From: Triticum aestivum
Taxonomy: Eukaryota > Streptophyta > Magnoliopsida > Poales > Poaceae
DNA: 64,000 nucleotides
Assembly (NCBI RefSeq): GCF_018294505.1
Contig: NC_057795.1
Coordinates: forward strand, 232,914,643 to 232,978,642
Direction of reading: 5' to 3'
Of the stretch, positions 1 through 11,147 are shown one piece after another (within the stretch, counting starts at the first letter, position 1; the number at the start of each line of letters is the position of its first letter). The notes under the pieces were generated by a model. The model was given only the letters and a program-made list of their open reading frames with translations, was not told where the DNA came from and made no database searches. The translations under genes were made by a program, and so were the position numbers.

Positions 1-121
1 AATAAGTGTGTGATTGCTACTCTGTTATAAATCCTTCGAAGTACTGTGTGGTGTCAGCATTACTGATCCAGGGATGACACTGAAGCATAGAGACTTGATC
101 CATTCGGGTCGGGTCGCTACA
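1..121 (+). repeat. 5' LTR, last 121 bp only
   Basis: It ends GGGTCGCTACA exactly like the 3' LTR at 8435 and is followed directly by a primer-binding site. Two substitutions separate it from the 3' LTR copy over this stretch. Confidence 0.93.
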
Positions 122-125
122 GAGA

Positions 126-139
126 TGGTATCAGAGCAC
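126..139 (+). promoter_or_regulatory. Primer-binding site (initiator Met tRNA)
   Basis: TGGTATCAGAGC lies 4 bases after the LTR end. It is complementary to the 3' end of plant initiator methionine tRNA, the usual primer for minus-strand DNA synthesis in many gypsy and copia elements. The same motif, inverted, is at 26411-26422 in element 3. Confidence 0.9.
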
Positions 140-230
140 ACGCTGACTGTAGGACACGACCACTAAGTTAAAGCCATAGATCACTATTCTCTTCTCATTT
201 TCTAACTCCTCATCTTTTCTACTCTTTAGG

Positions 231-959
231 ATGACGGACGCCAAGATCAAGTACGCCCAACCTGATGAAGGCACACCTTTTGGATCCCACTTGAAGGAAA
301 TCACCAAGTACCTGAACATTGGACTACCAAGCTTCACCGGGACTTTCAACGCCACTCTGCCTGAAGAGGAGCGCTGGAAGATTCAAGCTCATGTTCCGGG
401 AAGGACATTCGCGCCAATCACCAAGCCTATAGATAGTGTTTTCAGTGCACCAACCTAGAGTCTGGGAAAGAGCATGGCAGCTCATATCACCATGGGACGC
501 ATTGGAGAAGCTTATCAAGAAGACCTCAAGGACACTATCTACCAGATTTGCGGACGCCGGAATGAACAATGGGAGATAGTCAGCACCAAGAAGGACAGAT
601 CCATTGCAGCTTTCATCCAGGAGTTAAACCAGCACATTCGACGCCAGGAGAACCAGATGTGCAATGATATGATAGAGTTGAAGAATGCAAAGGGAAGGAT
701 CATCGAACTTGAAGGAGAACTGAAGACTCTACGCAAGGACTACATGGACGAGATCGTAGCTGTCGTAAGGCACAATAACGATCTTAAGTATGAGATTGAA
801 GAACTCAAGAAGAAATTGGAGCTCAAGAATGAAGACAAGTACGTCGACTGTCCGAGCAACTACATCATCATCGACGACACCGATTCGGATCCAAGCGAGC
901 CCGACTTTGAAGACGAAGCTGGAGCAGACATCATGGAGTCTTCCACTGGTTCAAATTAA
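231..959 (+). pseudogene. Extra ORF upstream of gag with coiled coil, one internal stop
   Basis: A single frame of about 242 codons runs from ATG 231 to the stop at 957-959, broken once by TAG at 456-458. The first part is about 75 residues with no domain I recognise. The second part is charged and heptad-like (roughly residues 130-200, rich in E, K, L and I), typical of a coiled coil, and ends in an acidic tail rich in D, E and S. It sits in the leader between primer site and gag, where LTR elements usually have no protein. I recall similar uncharacterised proteins in grass annotations, which would fit an additional ORF carried by the family. Its function is unknown; a gag-assembly or chaperone role is only a guess. 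Confidence 0.7.
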
Positions 960-1161
960 TAGATGACCCCCACATATTAATAGTATTCCCTCCATGTAAA
1001 CATTATAGTACACGCACCTTTGCGATAGTTAGACCGTTGTATGCCCTTTGATTGAATGAATGAAGTGATTTTGTGTGCATTTGTCTCATGAGCATTCGGG
1101 TAGTGTTTTCTCCCTAGACCCCACTCTTTTCTTAATTTCTCGTCTTTTCTAAACCCTTTAG

Positions 1162-2031
1162 ATGCCTCCGAGACGCAACCCCGAGTTTGTTTTCCCGCCA
1201 GAGATCACCCAGTTGATCCAGCAGTAGAACACTTTGATTCAGACATTGGTACAGAACCAAGGCGACAACAACAATAACAACCCACCACCACCACCACCTG
1301 GGGATCACTTGACTTGTTTCCTTAGGGTGCATCCACCGGTGTATTCTAGTAGCGTCGAGCCGATTGTAGCAGATGATTGGCTCCGCAAGATAGGAAGGGA
1401 GTTGACCACTGCAGGATGCACAGATGGTGAGAAGGTGAAGTTTGCTGCACATCAGCTTGACGGACCCGCAGCAGCATGGTGGGAGAATTTCACAGCCACT
1501 TACCCTATAGACACTGTCACATGGGATCAGTTTCAGCAAGCTTTCCGCACTGCCCATGTTTCAGCAGGAGCTATGGCCATGAAGAAGCGCGAGTTTCGCA
1601 ACTTACGCCAAGGAGGAAGGACTATTGGCCAGTATGTGGATGATTTTAGTAAGTTAGCACGTTATGCCCCAGATGACGTTGCTACAGACGCAGCTAAGCA
1701 GGAGAAGTTTCTGGAAGTACTGAATGATGAGTTAAGCCTGCAGTTGATGGTAGCAAGATTCAATAACTACCAGGAGTTGGTAGAACGCGCCCTCATGATT
1801 AAAGAAAAGCAGCAGCAGATTGAAAATCGCAAGAGGAAGTATGGGCAGGGGAAGTTTAACTCTGGAGCCCAGCAGAAGCCCCGTTATACCCCTAAACAGG
1901 GAGTGCAGTTTCAGCAACCCATGGAGGAAGTAGTTCGCACAACCATAATGGCCACAAGAATGGTAATGGGAATGGAGGAAGCAACGGCCAGAACTGGACC
2001 CCACCAACAACCCCAGCCAAGAAAGACTTGA
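1162..2031 (+). pseudogene. gag: gag (capsid part)
   Basis: The likely start is ATG 1162 (MPPRRNPEF), with an in-frame TAG at 1225-1227 (codon 22) and an open frame from there to 2031. It contains a proline/asparagine-rich N-terminus, then a retrotransposon gag core: the tryptophan-rich block ending in AAAWWENF at about 1465-1490, then FRNLRQG and a conserved YVDDF. Gag would form the virus-like particle around the RNA. The zinc knuckle that normally closes gag is in another frame, starting at 2028, so a frameshift lies near 2030. The nearby RT frame is better preserved. Confidence 0.88.
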
Positions 2032-3230
2032 GCCATGTCACCTGCTACAAGTGTTCCAAGACCGGACATTATGCAAGTGATTGTCCCGAAGGCCAAGGTG
2101 GAAATGGAAGCTCTGGAAAGAAGCCAAACCCTTTCAACAGGGGACAGGTGAACCACATTGATGTGGAGGAGGTTGAAGCTCAGCCCGATGCAGTAATCGG
2201 TAAGTTTTTGGTTAAGTCGTTTACTGCACTTGTTCTTTTTGATACTGGTGCATCGCATTCATACATATCAAGGGGATTTGTAGAGAAGTATAGTCTGTCT
2301 ACTCAGATTCTTAAAACCCCTATGCTAGTAAGCTCACCAGGAGCGGAGTATATGGCCAGACAAGGATGTTTTCAAGTGCCATTGAGTATAGGAAGGCATG
2401 AGTTCCCGACGGATTTGATCGTTCTGGAATCCCAAGGATTGGATGTGATTCTAGGTATGGATTGGCTGTCGATGTATGGAGGAAACATCGATTGCGCAAG
2501 TAAGACGATTTTGCTCACAACGCCAGAAGGCAGAAGGATTAAGTATGTATCACGGCATGAGTCGAGGAGAGCTCATGTAAATTGCCTATCAGGAGTTATG
2601 CAGGAAGAGGTGCCAGTAGTGAAGGATTATCCTGATGTATTTCCTGAGGAATTGCCAGGAATGCCACCGGATAGAGACATTGAGTTTTTGATTGAGTTAT
2701 TGCCAGGTACAGGCCCAATATCGAAGCGACCATACAGGATGCCCGCACAGGATTTGGCGGAAATCAAGAAGCAGATTAAGGAGCTGTTGGATAAAGGTTA
2801 TATACGCCCAAGTTCTTCGCCTTGGGGATCACCCGTACTGTTAGTGGAGAAGAAGGATGGATCGTTAAGGATGGTTGTTGATTATCGTGGATTGAATGAA
2901 GTAACAATCAAGAACAAGTACCCACTACCGATGATAAATGATCTGTTTGATCGTTTGCAAGGAGCTAAAGTGTTTTCCAAGATCGATTTGCGATCAGGGT
3001 ACCATCAGTTGAAGATCCAAGAGCAGGACATACCTAAGACCGCGTTCACCACAAGATATGGATTGTACGAGTACACCGTTATGTCATTTGGACTGACTAA
3101 CGCACCGGCCCATTTCATGAACCTGATGAACAAAGTGTTTATGGAGTTTTTGGATAAGTTCGTCGTGGTGTTCATTGATGATATTTTGGTTTTCTCGAAG
3201 AATGAAGAGGAACATAAGGTACATTTGTGA
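2028..3230 (+). pseudogene. pol: Gag zinc knuckle, aspartic protease and RT (first part)
   Basis: The frame opens with a CCHC knuckle ([14 protein letters not shown], about residues 6-19) that belongs to gag nucleocapsid. A retropepsin follows, with active site [12 protein letters not shown] near residue 70 and the flap/ILGMDWL motif near residue 143. The RT starts after a polyproline-like linker: conserved [29 protein letters not shown] and the catalytic FIDDILVFS near the end. The frame stops at TGA 3228-3230 and continues in the same frame in the next entry. The expected codon there is CGA (Arg), so C-to-T decay is the likely cause. Confidence 0.92.
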
Positions 3231-4520
3231 TTGGTTTTGGAGAAGCTAAGAGAACATCAGTTATATGCCAAGTTCAGCAAATGTGAGTTTTGGCTAAAGG
3301 AAGTTGGATTTCTTGGACACGTTATATCCGGAGAAGCTATAGCAGTTGACACCACAAAGGTTGAGACCGTAACCAATTGGGAAGCACCAACGACAGTTGG
3401 AGAGATCCGGAGTTTTCTTGGACTCGCAGGATACTACCGGAGATTCATTGAGAATTTCTCAAGGATTGCAAAGCCTATGACGGAGTTGTTGAAGAAGGAT
3501 ACCAAGTGCATATGGACTGAGGACTGTGAGGCAAGCTTCCAGGAGTTGAAGAAAAGATTGGTTACCTCACCAGTGTTAATTTTGCCAGATCAGACCAAGG
3601 ATTATGAGGTGTATTGCGACGCTTCATGTCGAGGACTTGGAGCTGTGCTTATGCAGGAAGGAAGAGTTGTTTCGTATGCTTCACGACAACTGAAACCTCA
3701 TGAATTGAATTATGCCACACATGATTTGGAGTTAGCAGCCGTAGTGCATGCATTGAAGACATGGAGACATTTCCTCATTGGAAATCATTGTGAGGTATAC
3801 ACGGATCACAAGAGTTTGAAGTATATTTTCACGCAGAAAGAGTTAAACCTTAGACAGAGGAGATGGTTGGAGCTCATCAAGGATTATGATATGAGATTGC
3901 ATTATCATCCCAGAAAGGCTAATGTAGTAGCTGACGCATTGAGCCGCAAGAGCCATGTCAATACGCTATTGACGGGAGAAATACCAAAGGAGTTAGCAGA
4001 AGATCTTCGTGAGCTATGTTTAGAAATAGTTCCGAGAGGCTATGTACCAGCATTGGAGATTCAGTCTACCTTGCTGGATAAAATCAGAGAAGCTCAGAAA
4101 AAGGACAAAGAGATTGCGGATATAAAGGAGAAAATGAGCGAAGGAAAAGCAAAGGGATTTCATGAGGATGAGCACAATACCCTATGGTTTGAGGACCGTG
4201 TATATGTGCCAAATGACCCGGAGATCAGGAAGTTGATTCTGCAAGAGGCACATGATTCACCCTATTCGATTCACCCAGGAAATACCAAGATGTATTTGGA
4301 TTTGAAGGAAACATTCTGGTGGACCGGAATGAAGAAGGATATTGCGGAGTATGTAGCAGTTTGTGATGTATGTCAGAGAGTGAAGGCAGAACATCAGAAG
4401 CCAGCAGGATTGTTGCAACCATTGCCGATACCCGAATGGAAGTGGGATAAACTAGGCATGGATTTTTTATTACGGGTTTGCCAAAGACTCATTCAGGCTA
4501 TGACTCGATTTGGGTTATAG
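3231..4520 (+). pseudogene. pol: RT thumb, RNase H and integrase N-terminus
   Basis: In frame with the preceding RT. It starts at the thumb and connection ([25 protein letters not shown]). RNase H has the acidic residues in VYCDAS, in the E of the LELAAV helix, in YTDHKSLKY and in the VADALSR end. The integrase HHCC zinc domain follows ([10 protein letters not shown], then CDVCQRV), and the first catalytic Asp lies in LGMDF near 4457. The frame is lost near 4467, where a run of T is longer than expected, and integrase continues in the frame of the next entry. The last 20 or so residues are therefore out of frame. Confidence 0.92.
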
Positions 4521-5125
4521 TCGACCGCTTGACGAAGGTAGCGCATTTCATTCCAGTTAAGACTACCTATAGCAGTGCTAAGTTGGCAAAGATATACATG
4601 ACCAGAATTGTGTGTTTCCATGGAGTTCCGAGGAGTATCGTATCAGATAGAGGAACTCAATTTACCTCAAAGTTTTGGAATCAGTTGCATGAAACATTAG
4701 GAACCAGGCTAGAATTCAGTACAGCTTTTCACCCACAGACAGATGGACAGACTGAGAGAGTCAATCAGATTTTGGAGGATATGTTGAGAGCTTGTGCCCT
4801 AGATTATGGATCTAGTTGGGACGATAACTTGCCGTATGCAGAGTTTTCTTATAACAACAGTTACCAAACCAGCTTGAAGATGGCACCTTTCGAAGCTTTA
4901 TACGGAAGGAGGTGCAGGACACCGTTGTCATGGAACGAAGTTGGAGACCGTCAGTTGTTTGGACTAGATTTGATTAAGGAGTCTGAACAGAAAGTTAAGT
5001 TGATTCACGACAGGCTCAAGGTAGCCCAATCCAGACAGAAGAGCTATGCGGATTCAAAACACAAGGCGATAGAATATGAATTGGAGACAGAGTTTATCTT
5101 AGAGTGTCCCCACTTCGAGGAGTGA
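4478..5125 (+). pseudogene. pol: Integrase catalytic core
   Basis: Continuation of integrase in a new frame. The second catalytic Asp is in IVSDRGTQF and the Glu in TDGQTERVN, so with LGMDF upstream the D,D,E triad is present. The core ends with the conserved LPYAEFSYNNS and ALYGRRCRTPLSW blocks. The last 15 codons are out of frame because one base is missing near 5082; the GPY/F module continues in the third frame. Integrase would insert the cDNA with the 5-bp staggered cut seen at related elements in this window. Confidence 0.92.
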
Positions 5126-5547
5126 AACGTTTTGGAGTTAAAGGAAAGTTAGCACCACGTTTCGTTGGACCGTATAGGATTTTGCAGCACATGGGAGAAG
5201 TTGCTTATAAGTTGGAATTACCAGAAGGACTGTCAGGAGTTCATGACGTATTCCATGTTTCCCAGCTGAAGAAATGTCACGCCGAGATGGCGGAAGTACC
5301 GCTAAGAGATACAATGCCACTTGAAGCAATTCAGTTGAAGGATGATTTAACATATGAGGAGAAACCAGTCAGGATTCTGGAATATGCCAGCAGAGTTACT
5401 CGCAGCAAGGTTATCAAGTTTTGCAAGGTTCAGTGGAGCCACCACACTGAGGATGAAGCCACCTGGGAGAGAGCAGAAGATTTGCTCAAGGACCACCCTC
5501 ACCTATTTTCTAGCCAACCCGAATCTCGAGGGCGAGATTCATCTTAA
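5104..5547 (+). pseudogene. pol: Integrase C-terminal module and chromodomain
   Basis: The frame holds the GPY/F motif (RFVGPYRIL, about residues 20-28), the FHVSQLKKC block, and a terminal chromodomain from about residue 87 to 137. Its last part reads KVQWSHHTEDEATWE, close to the chromodomain pattern W..H...EATWE. In chromoviruses this domain directs integration to marked chromatin. The ORF stops 12 bases before the 3' LTR, overlapping the start of the polypurine tract, which is normal for this lineage. Confidence 0.9.
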
Positions 5548-5557
5548 GGGGGGTAGG
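5545..5557 (+). promoter_or_regulatory. Polypurine tract
   Basis: TTAAGGGGGGTAGG immediately precedes the 3' LTR start (TGTAACATCCC at 5560). Such tracts survive RNase H digestion and prime plus-strand synthesis. Confidence 0.85.
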
Positions 5558-5559
5558 TT

Positions 5560-8435
5560 TGTAACATCCCAAATTTTCAATTTGGAATGTTATACATTAG
5601 ATCATCATGCATATCATATTTTCTTGCATTTTGTTGATCCTAGAAATTTCACGCAACTCAAGGACCCTCGGAGAGAGTTGGAGATTTCGAAATTTTCGTA
5701 TTTGAGTTTTCTCAAAACTATGAAAAAAGGATCATTGGATTTATTTATTTTATCTTCAAATATTTTTCCAATATCAAAAATAAGAGAGGGAATAATATGA
5801 CTTTCCCAAAATTTAGGAAAAATGAAGATTTAATAAATAAATCAAATTTTGGATTTTTCTCGGAGTTTATTTGCCTTAGGGAAAAATGCGTGTTTTCAAA
5901 AATTGCATTTTAGGTCCCGAGTAAAGTTCATTTTGTTCGGCTCATTTTTAGGAGTCGGGGAAAATTTACTTTATTAATTTTGGAGTTCGTATAGATTTTT
6001 TTTTCTGCGTGCAAAACCGTTTTTAAAAAAAAACTGTAGCGCCTTGGGCCAAAGGCCCAAGCCGCCTAGCCACCGGCCGGCCAAGAGGCCAAGGCTAGTG
6101 CGCGCGCCAAGCCAGGGAGCCGCCGCCGCTTCTTTTGCCTAGTCCTAGTAGGACTCTTGTCCTATGTTCGTTTATTCCGTATCTATTTCTAGATCTTTTC
6201 CTCTTGTTTCCTAATCCTAGTCTAATTCTTGTCCCCTACTCCAAGCAAAACCCTCCCCCTCCCCAATATAAATACCCAAGCACCCCCCCCCCTCTAACAC
6301 ATCAAACCAACACCTCTCCTCTCCTCTCCTCCTCCGCAGCAGCAGCGCAGCACCACCACCGCGCCGCCGCCCCTCACCAGCGCCGCCGCCCTACACCGCC
6401 GCTGCCGCTTGCCACCGCCGCCGCCCAACGCCGCTGCCGCCGCCGCCAAGCCCCGCCGCCGCCGGAGCCCCTCGCCTCTTCGAGGTACTAGCCCCGCGCC
6501 GCATCACCTTTTATTTTCCTCGGATCGGTTTTTCGTACATCGTTCCGGTTTCCGTTCCGGTTTTCTAGATCGGTTTTTCGTTTCGGTTTTCTTTCCGAAA
6601 ACCTTAGATCGGTTTTTCTCGCCGGTTTTTCTTTCCGGTTTTGTTTAGCGAGCGTTCGCTGGACCGTTCGTCCTAACGAACGTGATCACCGGTTTTCCTC
6701 AGTTAATGAACGTCCGTTCGTTCAACCGTTCATCGTTTTCTTTCTCATCGGTTTATTCCGCTATTTTTCTGATAGCGATTTCAGATCCGATTTTCTTTCT
6801 AGTCTATTTTCTCGCTCGTTTATCGGAATCAGGTGATTCAAACACCTGGAGTTTCATCTCGAAACCGCCGTTCCGACTAATCAACTTAAACAAAGTTTTG
6901 CTACTGTAAAATTTGACTTAGTTTCAACTTGCTAGAACCGAGTTGTTTTCTTTCGTCGTTTGACTTTTGTTGCTTTATTTGATTCGATTCTTTTTGCAAC
7001 CAGGGTTCTTAAGTTGAACTTTCTGGTTAGATCTTTTATTCAAGATTTACCTGTGCATTAGATGAGTACTTATTGTATGCTTGTTGTTTGTCTGCGATAG
7101 ATCACCCGGAGTGCGCCGCTTGTTACTTCGAGTCTCTAGGTTTTGCGGATCGTCAGCAAGGCAAGTAACACTTGATCATATCTTTTCTACTACCCAGTTT
7201 GTATGCATTAGATCAATCCTCAAACATTGCATGATTAGGATCTAATTAAATTGTGGGATGGGAAGTAGATGAGGTAGTACCTATTACCTGTATTACTTAT
7301 GAAACCTTTGGGAGTTACTTCTACGTTTGCTTATTATGCCATGCTATGCTAGTAGACGTGGATTGGGTGAGTAAATATCCATGATAGATGTGAGATTGTT
7401 ATTAATGGTTTATCTAAGGTGGCAACTTAAATACATATCTGGGTGGATTGAGGCACCTGTTTTCTAACAGGACTTGCCTGTATTTCTTCGGACCACCACC
7501 CAGGCTCAAAGGGATCATAAGATAATTCATACTAGTAACTTACGTGTGCAGCCACACGCCATTATGGGCTCTGGCATAGTTGACTAAGTCGTGCGAACTC
7601 TTATACTGGTGGACTAGCAGATGTAGGGGATGTAGGTGTACCGGTCCACCCATCGTAAGGTGCTAGCGCTTCTGAAAGACTATGTCTCGGTCATCCGTTT
7701 CTTAAACACCATGTAGTGCGAGAAACCAAGTGAAGGCGATCGAGTCTTGTGGGGAAAAGTGCGCAAACCTCTACAGAGTGTACAAACTAATCATGATTAG
7801 CCGTGTCCCCGGTTATGGACGTCTTGAGTATCTAGTACTTGGATTATCCTGTTGAATCTCAACATGTTACTTCTAATTAATATTGTTGGGTTTTAAATGA
7901 GTACTTTTAATTGGGATTGGGGATGCTGTCAACCATTCTCAATGTTTAACCAACCACCATGATAGTTAAATAAATTTATTCCTTTGTAGTAGGGAAAAAC
8001 TGGCTTTATGCAAAACTGTAACCATAGAGCTTTTCCACCAGCCAAATATGCATGTAGTATAGCCAATACTCATTACCTCTCTCTATGTGTTACATTGCCA
8101 GCATATTCCATGTGCTGACCCGTTTTCGGGCTGCAACTTTTCATGTTGCAGACTTTTCAGACGACGAGTAAGATGCTTTTAGGTCGTGGTTCTATACTCA
8201 GTGATGCCGTTGGAGTTGATGGACTCACTTATCTTCCAAGTCTTCCGCTGTTATCGTTATTAGATGGCCTTAAGCCATGATTATTGTATAAGTCCTCTTC
8301 TGGACAAACGATGTAATAAGTGTGTGATTGCTACTCTGTTATAAATCCTTCGAAGTACTGTGTGGTGTCAGCATTACTGATCCAGGGATGACACCGGAGC
8401 ATAGAGACTTGATCCATTCGGGTCGGGTCGCTACA
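5560..8435 (+). repeat. 3' LTR of element 1 (2876 bp)
   Basis: Starts TGTAACATCCC and ends GCTACA (TG...CA). It contains a palindrome CTTGGGCC-AAA-GGCCCAAG at 6043-6061, a TATA box near 6266, a CCG/GCC-rich stretch at about 6340-6490 (the short proline/alanine ORFs there are compositional), then a long AT-rich part. The palindrome, TATA region and GC-rich stretch all recur in the LTRs of element 3. No gene is seen inside. Confidence 0.93.
6266..6274 (+). promoter_or_regulatory. TATA box of the LTR promoter
   Basis: ATATAAATA in a CT-rich setting. The same TATA with the same CT-rich flank occurs in both LTRs of element 3 (21218-21227 and about 28616-28625, minus strand), which supports a conserved core promoter. 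Confidence 0.65.
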
Positions 8436-8581
8436 CATAGTCAGAGGCCTTCGTTCCCAACACTTCGGTGTTGGGTTCCGAGGTTCTACCAGCCCCGCCT
8501 CTCGGCCCAGGGCAAGCTGCTGCGGGGTGGACTGAAGAGATGGGGGTAGCCTTAACGGACTCTTCCATCAAAGAAGAGCAC
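8436..8581 (+). other. Older repeat fragment, left part
   Basis: This 146-bp stretch lies between the 3' LTR of element 1 and the left LTR of element 2. It is continuous with 18545 onward once element 2 and one TSD copy are removed. A short reading on the + strand across the join (near 8570-8581 and 18545-18560) looks like antisense-gene protein of a TAT/Retand element in opposite orientation. That assignment is weak. Confidence 0.4.
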
Positions 8582-9053
8582 TGAGGGAGTCCTGGATTAG
8601 GGGGTGTCCGGATGGCCGGACTAAGACCTTTGGCCGGACTCCCGGACTATGAAGATACAAGATTGAAGACTCCGTCCCGTGTCCGGATGGGACTTTCCTT
8701 GGCGTGGAAGGCAAGCTTGGCGATACGATATGAAGATCTCCTCCCCTTGTAACCGACTCTGTGTAACCCTAGCCCTCTCCGGTGTCTATATAAACCGGAG
8801 AGTTTTAGTCCGTAGGACGAAGAACAATCATACCATAGGCTAGCTTCTAGGGTTTAGCCACTCTGATCTCGTGGTAGATCTACTCTTATACTACCCATAT
8901 CATCAATATTAATCAAGCAGGAGTAGGGTTTTACCTCCATCGAGAGGGCCCAAACTTGGGTAAAAACATCGTGTCCCTTGTCTCCTGTTACCATCCGCCT
9001 AGACGCATAGTTTGGGACCCTCTACCCGAGATCCGCCGGTTTTGACACCGACA
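8582..9053 (+). repeat. Left (5') LTR of element 2
   Basis: TGAGGGAGTCC...CACCGACA, 472 bp. The TATA box TATATAAA at 8787-8794 is flanked by CTCCGGT and ACCGGAG, so the core promoter sits in a small inverted repeat. Confidence 0.95.
8787..8794 (+). promoter_or_regulatory. TATA box of element 2 5' LTR
   Basis: TATATAAA inside the inverted repeat CTCCGGT...ACCGGAG. The copy in the right LTR is at 18273-18280. Confidence 0.75.
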
Positions 9054-9055
9054 TT

Positions 9056-9073
9056 GGTGCTTTCATTGAGAGT
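9056..9073 (+). promoter_or_regulatory. Probable primer-binding site
   Basis: TGGTGCTTTCATTGAGAG lies two bases after the LTR, in the expected position. I could not assign the tRNA. Confidence 0.5.
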
Positions 9074-9100
9074 TCCGCTGTGTCGTCACCATTAGGAAGG

Positions 9101-9940
9101 ATGCCGCACCCCGTCTTTAAAGACGGCGTCGTTGCTAAAGGAGCTTTGGTTGTCGGCCAAACTCTCCGGCTAGGCAGGTTTTTGATGACCGCCTGTCCGG
9201 CCGTCGCGCCGACGATGACCTCTCGGGCCATCGAAAGCAATCTTCACATCAGCTCGGAGCTTGACGAGCAGTTAGATCCGATGGAGCTCCTCTCCCTGAA
9301 CGAGCTCTTGGATCGCATCGCGGCCCTGGGAGTCGCTACTGATTACGACCAGATTGGGCTTAAACCCGATCAGAGAGAGATTGACTCTCCCCAGATCACC
9401 CATCACGTCGAAGTGGTGGAAGAACAATGCGGCGAGTCTTCGCCCGCCCTAAGGACCAGATGTGTCCGGATTCCCGATCCCTCCAAGACGGATACCCGCG
9501 GAGGGGAGGATGTCACCCAAACCCTGAACCTAAAGTCAGGCAGCAGGCCCGATTCATTGAGTAATATCCAAGAAAGCAAGCTTCCGAATTCAGAAACCGC
9601 TCGGCCCCTGAATCTTACATCGGGCAGGGTTCCGGATTTAATTCCACCTGCACACCCAACTATATGGGATTTATACCTAATACGGCAAGAGCCTGGAGAA
9701 ACCGTACACCACTACTGGGCCAGATTCCTCCTGGTTATGAGTAGGATAAAGGACTGCCATGAGAAAGAAGCAATTTCACTCTTCTGTAACAACTGCACAG
9801 ACATCGGAATCCTCAACGCCATAAGTCGCCGCGAAATTACACGATTCACCGACTTGACATCCATAGTACGAAAGTACTGTGCGACTGAAAGCGTTCAGAA
9901 AACCGAAGATAAATTCTGGGACAATCCGGCCCGAATATAA
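9101..9940 (+). pseudogene. gag: gag remnant of element 2
   Basis: The first ATG of this open frame is at 9101; the frame itself is open from 9080. About 280 codons end at TAA 9938. The N-terminal two thirds are low-complexity and acidic. The C-terminal third (about residues 200-270) resembles the gag core, with the pattern WDLYLIRQEPGETVHHYWARF, and includes the segment with two cysteines near 9780. The region to the protease (9941-10122) is out of frame and has lost the nucleocapsid knuckle, so the gene is shortened by decay or deletion. Confidence 0.65.
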
Positions 9941-10122
9941 CACGAGTCCGAAACAAAAGGGCGCATTATCGCCAGGCATCTGAGCCAAACATCAAAAGAC
10001 AAAAACCCTCTACAAGGTACGGGACTGTACTGGAAGGACGGCTCAATGGACCCTGTAAAATTCATAATTCAGGGAAAGCCACACCAACACACAACCTTAG
10101 AGCATGTTGGATACTACAGCAG

Positions 10123-11111
10123 GTGGCCAGAAGTGGCGAGGAGCTTTTAACTCCAGCACCTGAAGAATACCTCCCCAGTACGGTGTCGACAGTCTTCGAG
10201 ACCTTCACATCAAACAATGCAAGGAAACGAACGCTCCGCAACCTTGCCGAAGTCTACCAAGTAGCAACAATAAACCCATGGAGTGACACGGCTATCACCT
10301 TTAATGCTAGTGACGAACCTAAATTCCGGACAGCCCAGGCACCAGCCGCATTGGTCCTCAGTCCGATAGTGGACGGCTTCCGACTGACAAAGGTACTCAT
10401 GGACGGCGGCAGCAGACTCAACCTCATCTACGAGGAAACCCTTCGAAAAATGGAAATTGACTGGAGCCGCATTGAGCGAAGCAACACAACTTTTAGGGGA
10501 ATAATTCCAAGCCGGTAAGCGTGCTGTTCAGGAAAAATCACACTGGATGTGCTGTTCGGCACGCGGATAATTACAGATCCGAGGAGGTCACGTTTCAAGT
10601 GGCCCCGTTCAGTAGCGGATACCACGCTCTGCTAGGGCAAGAAGCAGTTACAATTTTCCAAGCCATACCCCATTACGGGTACATGAAGCTCAAAATGCCC
10701 GGACCCAATGGAATCATCACTCTCGCAAGTGATCCGGACATAGCGCTCCGCGCTGAAAACAAGACAGCCGCACTGGCCCTGGAGGCACTATCCGAGGCCC
10801 TAGCGGCCGAGGAACTAACTGCGTTGCGCTCTACGGTGGACAGGGACGATGTGATACTAGACAAGAGATCCAAGTCCACCTCTTTCAAACCAACAGACAA
10901 AATAGTCAAATTCCAAGTCCATCCAACGGACCCTACAAAAACGGCCTCCATCGGGGCACAACTAAAACCCGATGTAGACGCCGCACTCAGAGACTTCCTG
11001 CGGGAAAATTGGGACATTTTCACCTGGCACCCCTCAGATATGCCAGGAATCCCACGCAGGCTGGCTGAGCACAGCCTGAACATCCTAAAAGGGTTTAAAC
11101 CCGTCAAGTAG
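10123..11111 (+). pseudogene. pol: Aspartic protease and linker to RT
   Basis: Two overlapping frames make one domain. The first (10123-10518) carries the retropepsin active site VLMDGGSRLNLIY near 10396. It has TAA at 10516-10518 and then loses frame near 10565. The second (to 11111) carries the flap region, YHALLGQEA and the LKMPGPNG motif, then a charged linker and the conserved FTWHPSDMPGIPR block that opens RT in this lineage. The frame ends at TAG 11109. The D-G-G-S active site, rather than D-T-G-A, is normal for TAT elements. Confidence 0.85.
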
Positions 11112-11147
11112 ACTCTACGGCGTTTTTCCGAATCCAAGAGACAAGCC

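Larger units (their letters stand above)
1..8435 (+). mobile_element. Element 1: Ty3/gypsy chromovirus (Tekay/Del type), 5'-truncated by window edge
   Basis: The first 121 bases match 8315-8435 with two visible differences, so the window opens in the last part of the 5' LTR. The order is primer site, coiled-coil ORF, gag, protease, RT, RNase H, integrase, chromodomain, polypurine tract and a 3' LTR. Domain order (integrase after RNase H) is Ty3/gypsy, and a chromodomain behind integrase marks a chromovirus. Coding capacity is broken by stops at 456, 1225 and 3228 and by frameshifts near 2030, 4467 and 5082. The right flank starts CATAG at 8436; the left TSD lies outside the window. Confidence 0.93.

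Noticed and set aside
126..139. tRNA gene fragment
   Set aside because: Only the primer complement of tRNA-iMet is present; no cloverleaf can be formed. The same holds for 26411-26422 and 54440-54456.
2020..2060. Programmed frameshift between gag and pol in element 1
   Set aside because: No slippery site or following pseudoknot is seen, and the shift splits gag before its zinc knuckle, so decay is simpler.
6135..6648. Proline- and alanine-rich ORFs in the LTR (also 20724-21441 and 28120-28838, minus strand)
   Set aside because: They come from CCG/GCC-rich LTR leader sequence, recur in each LTR copy in whichever frame is open, and have no domain.
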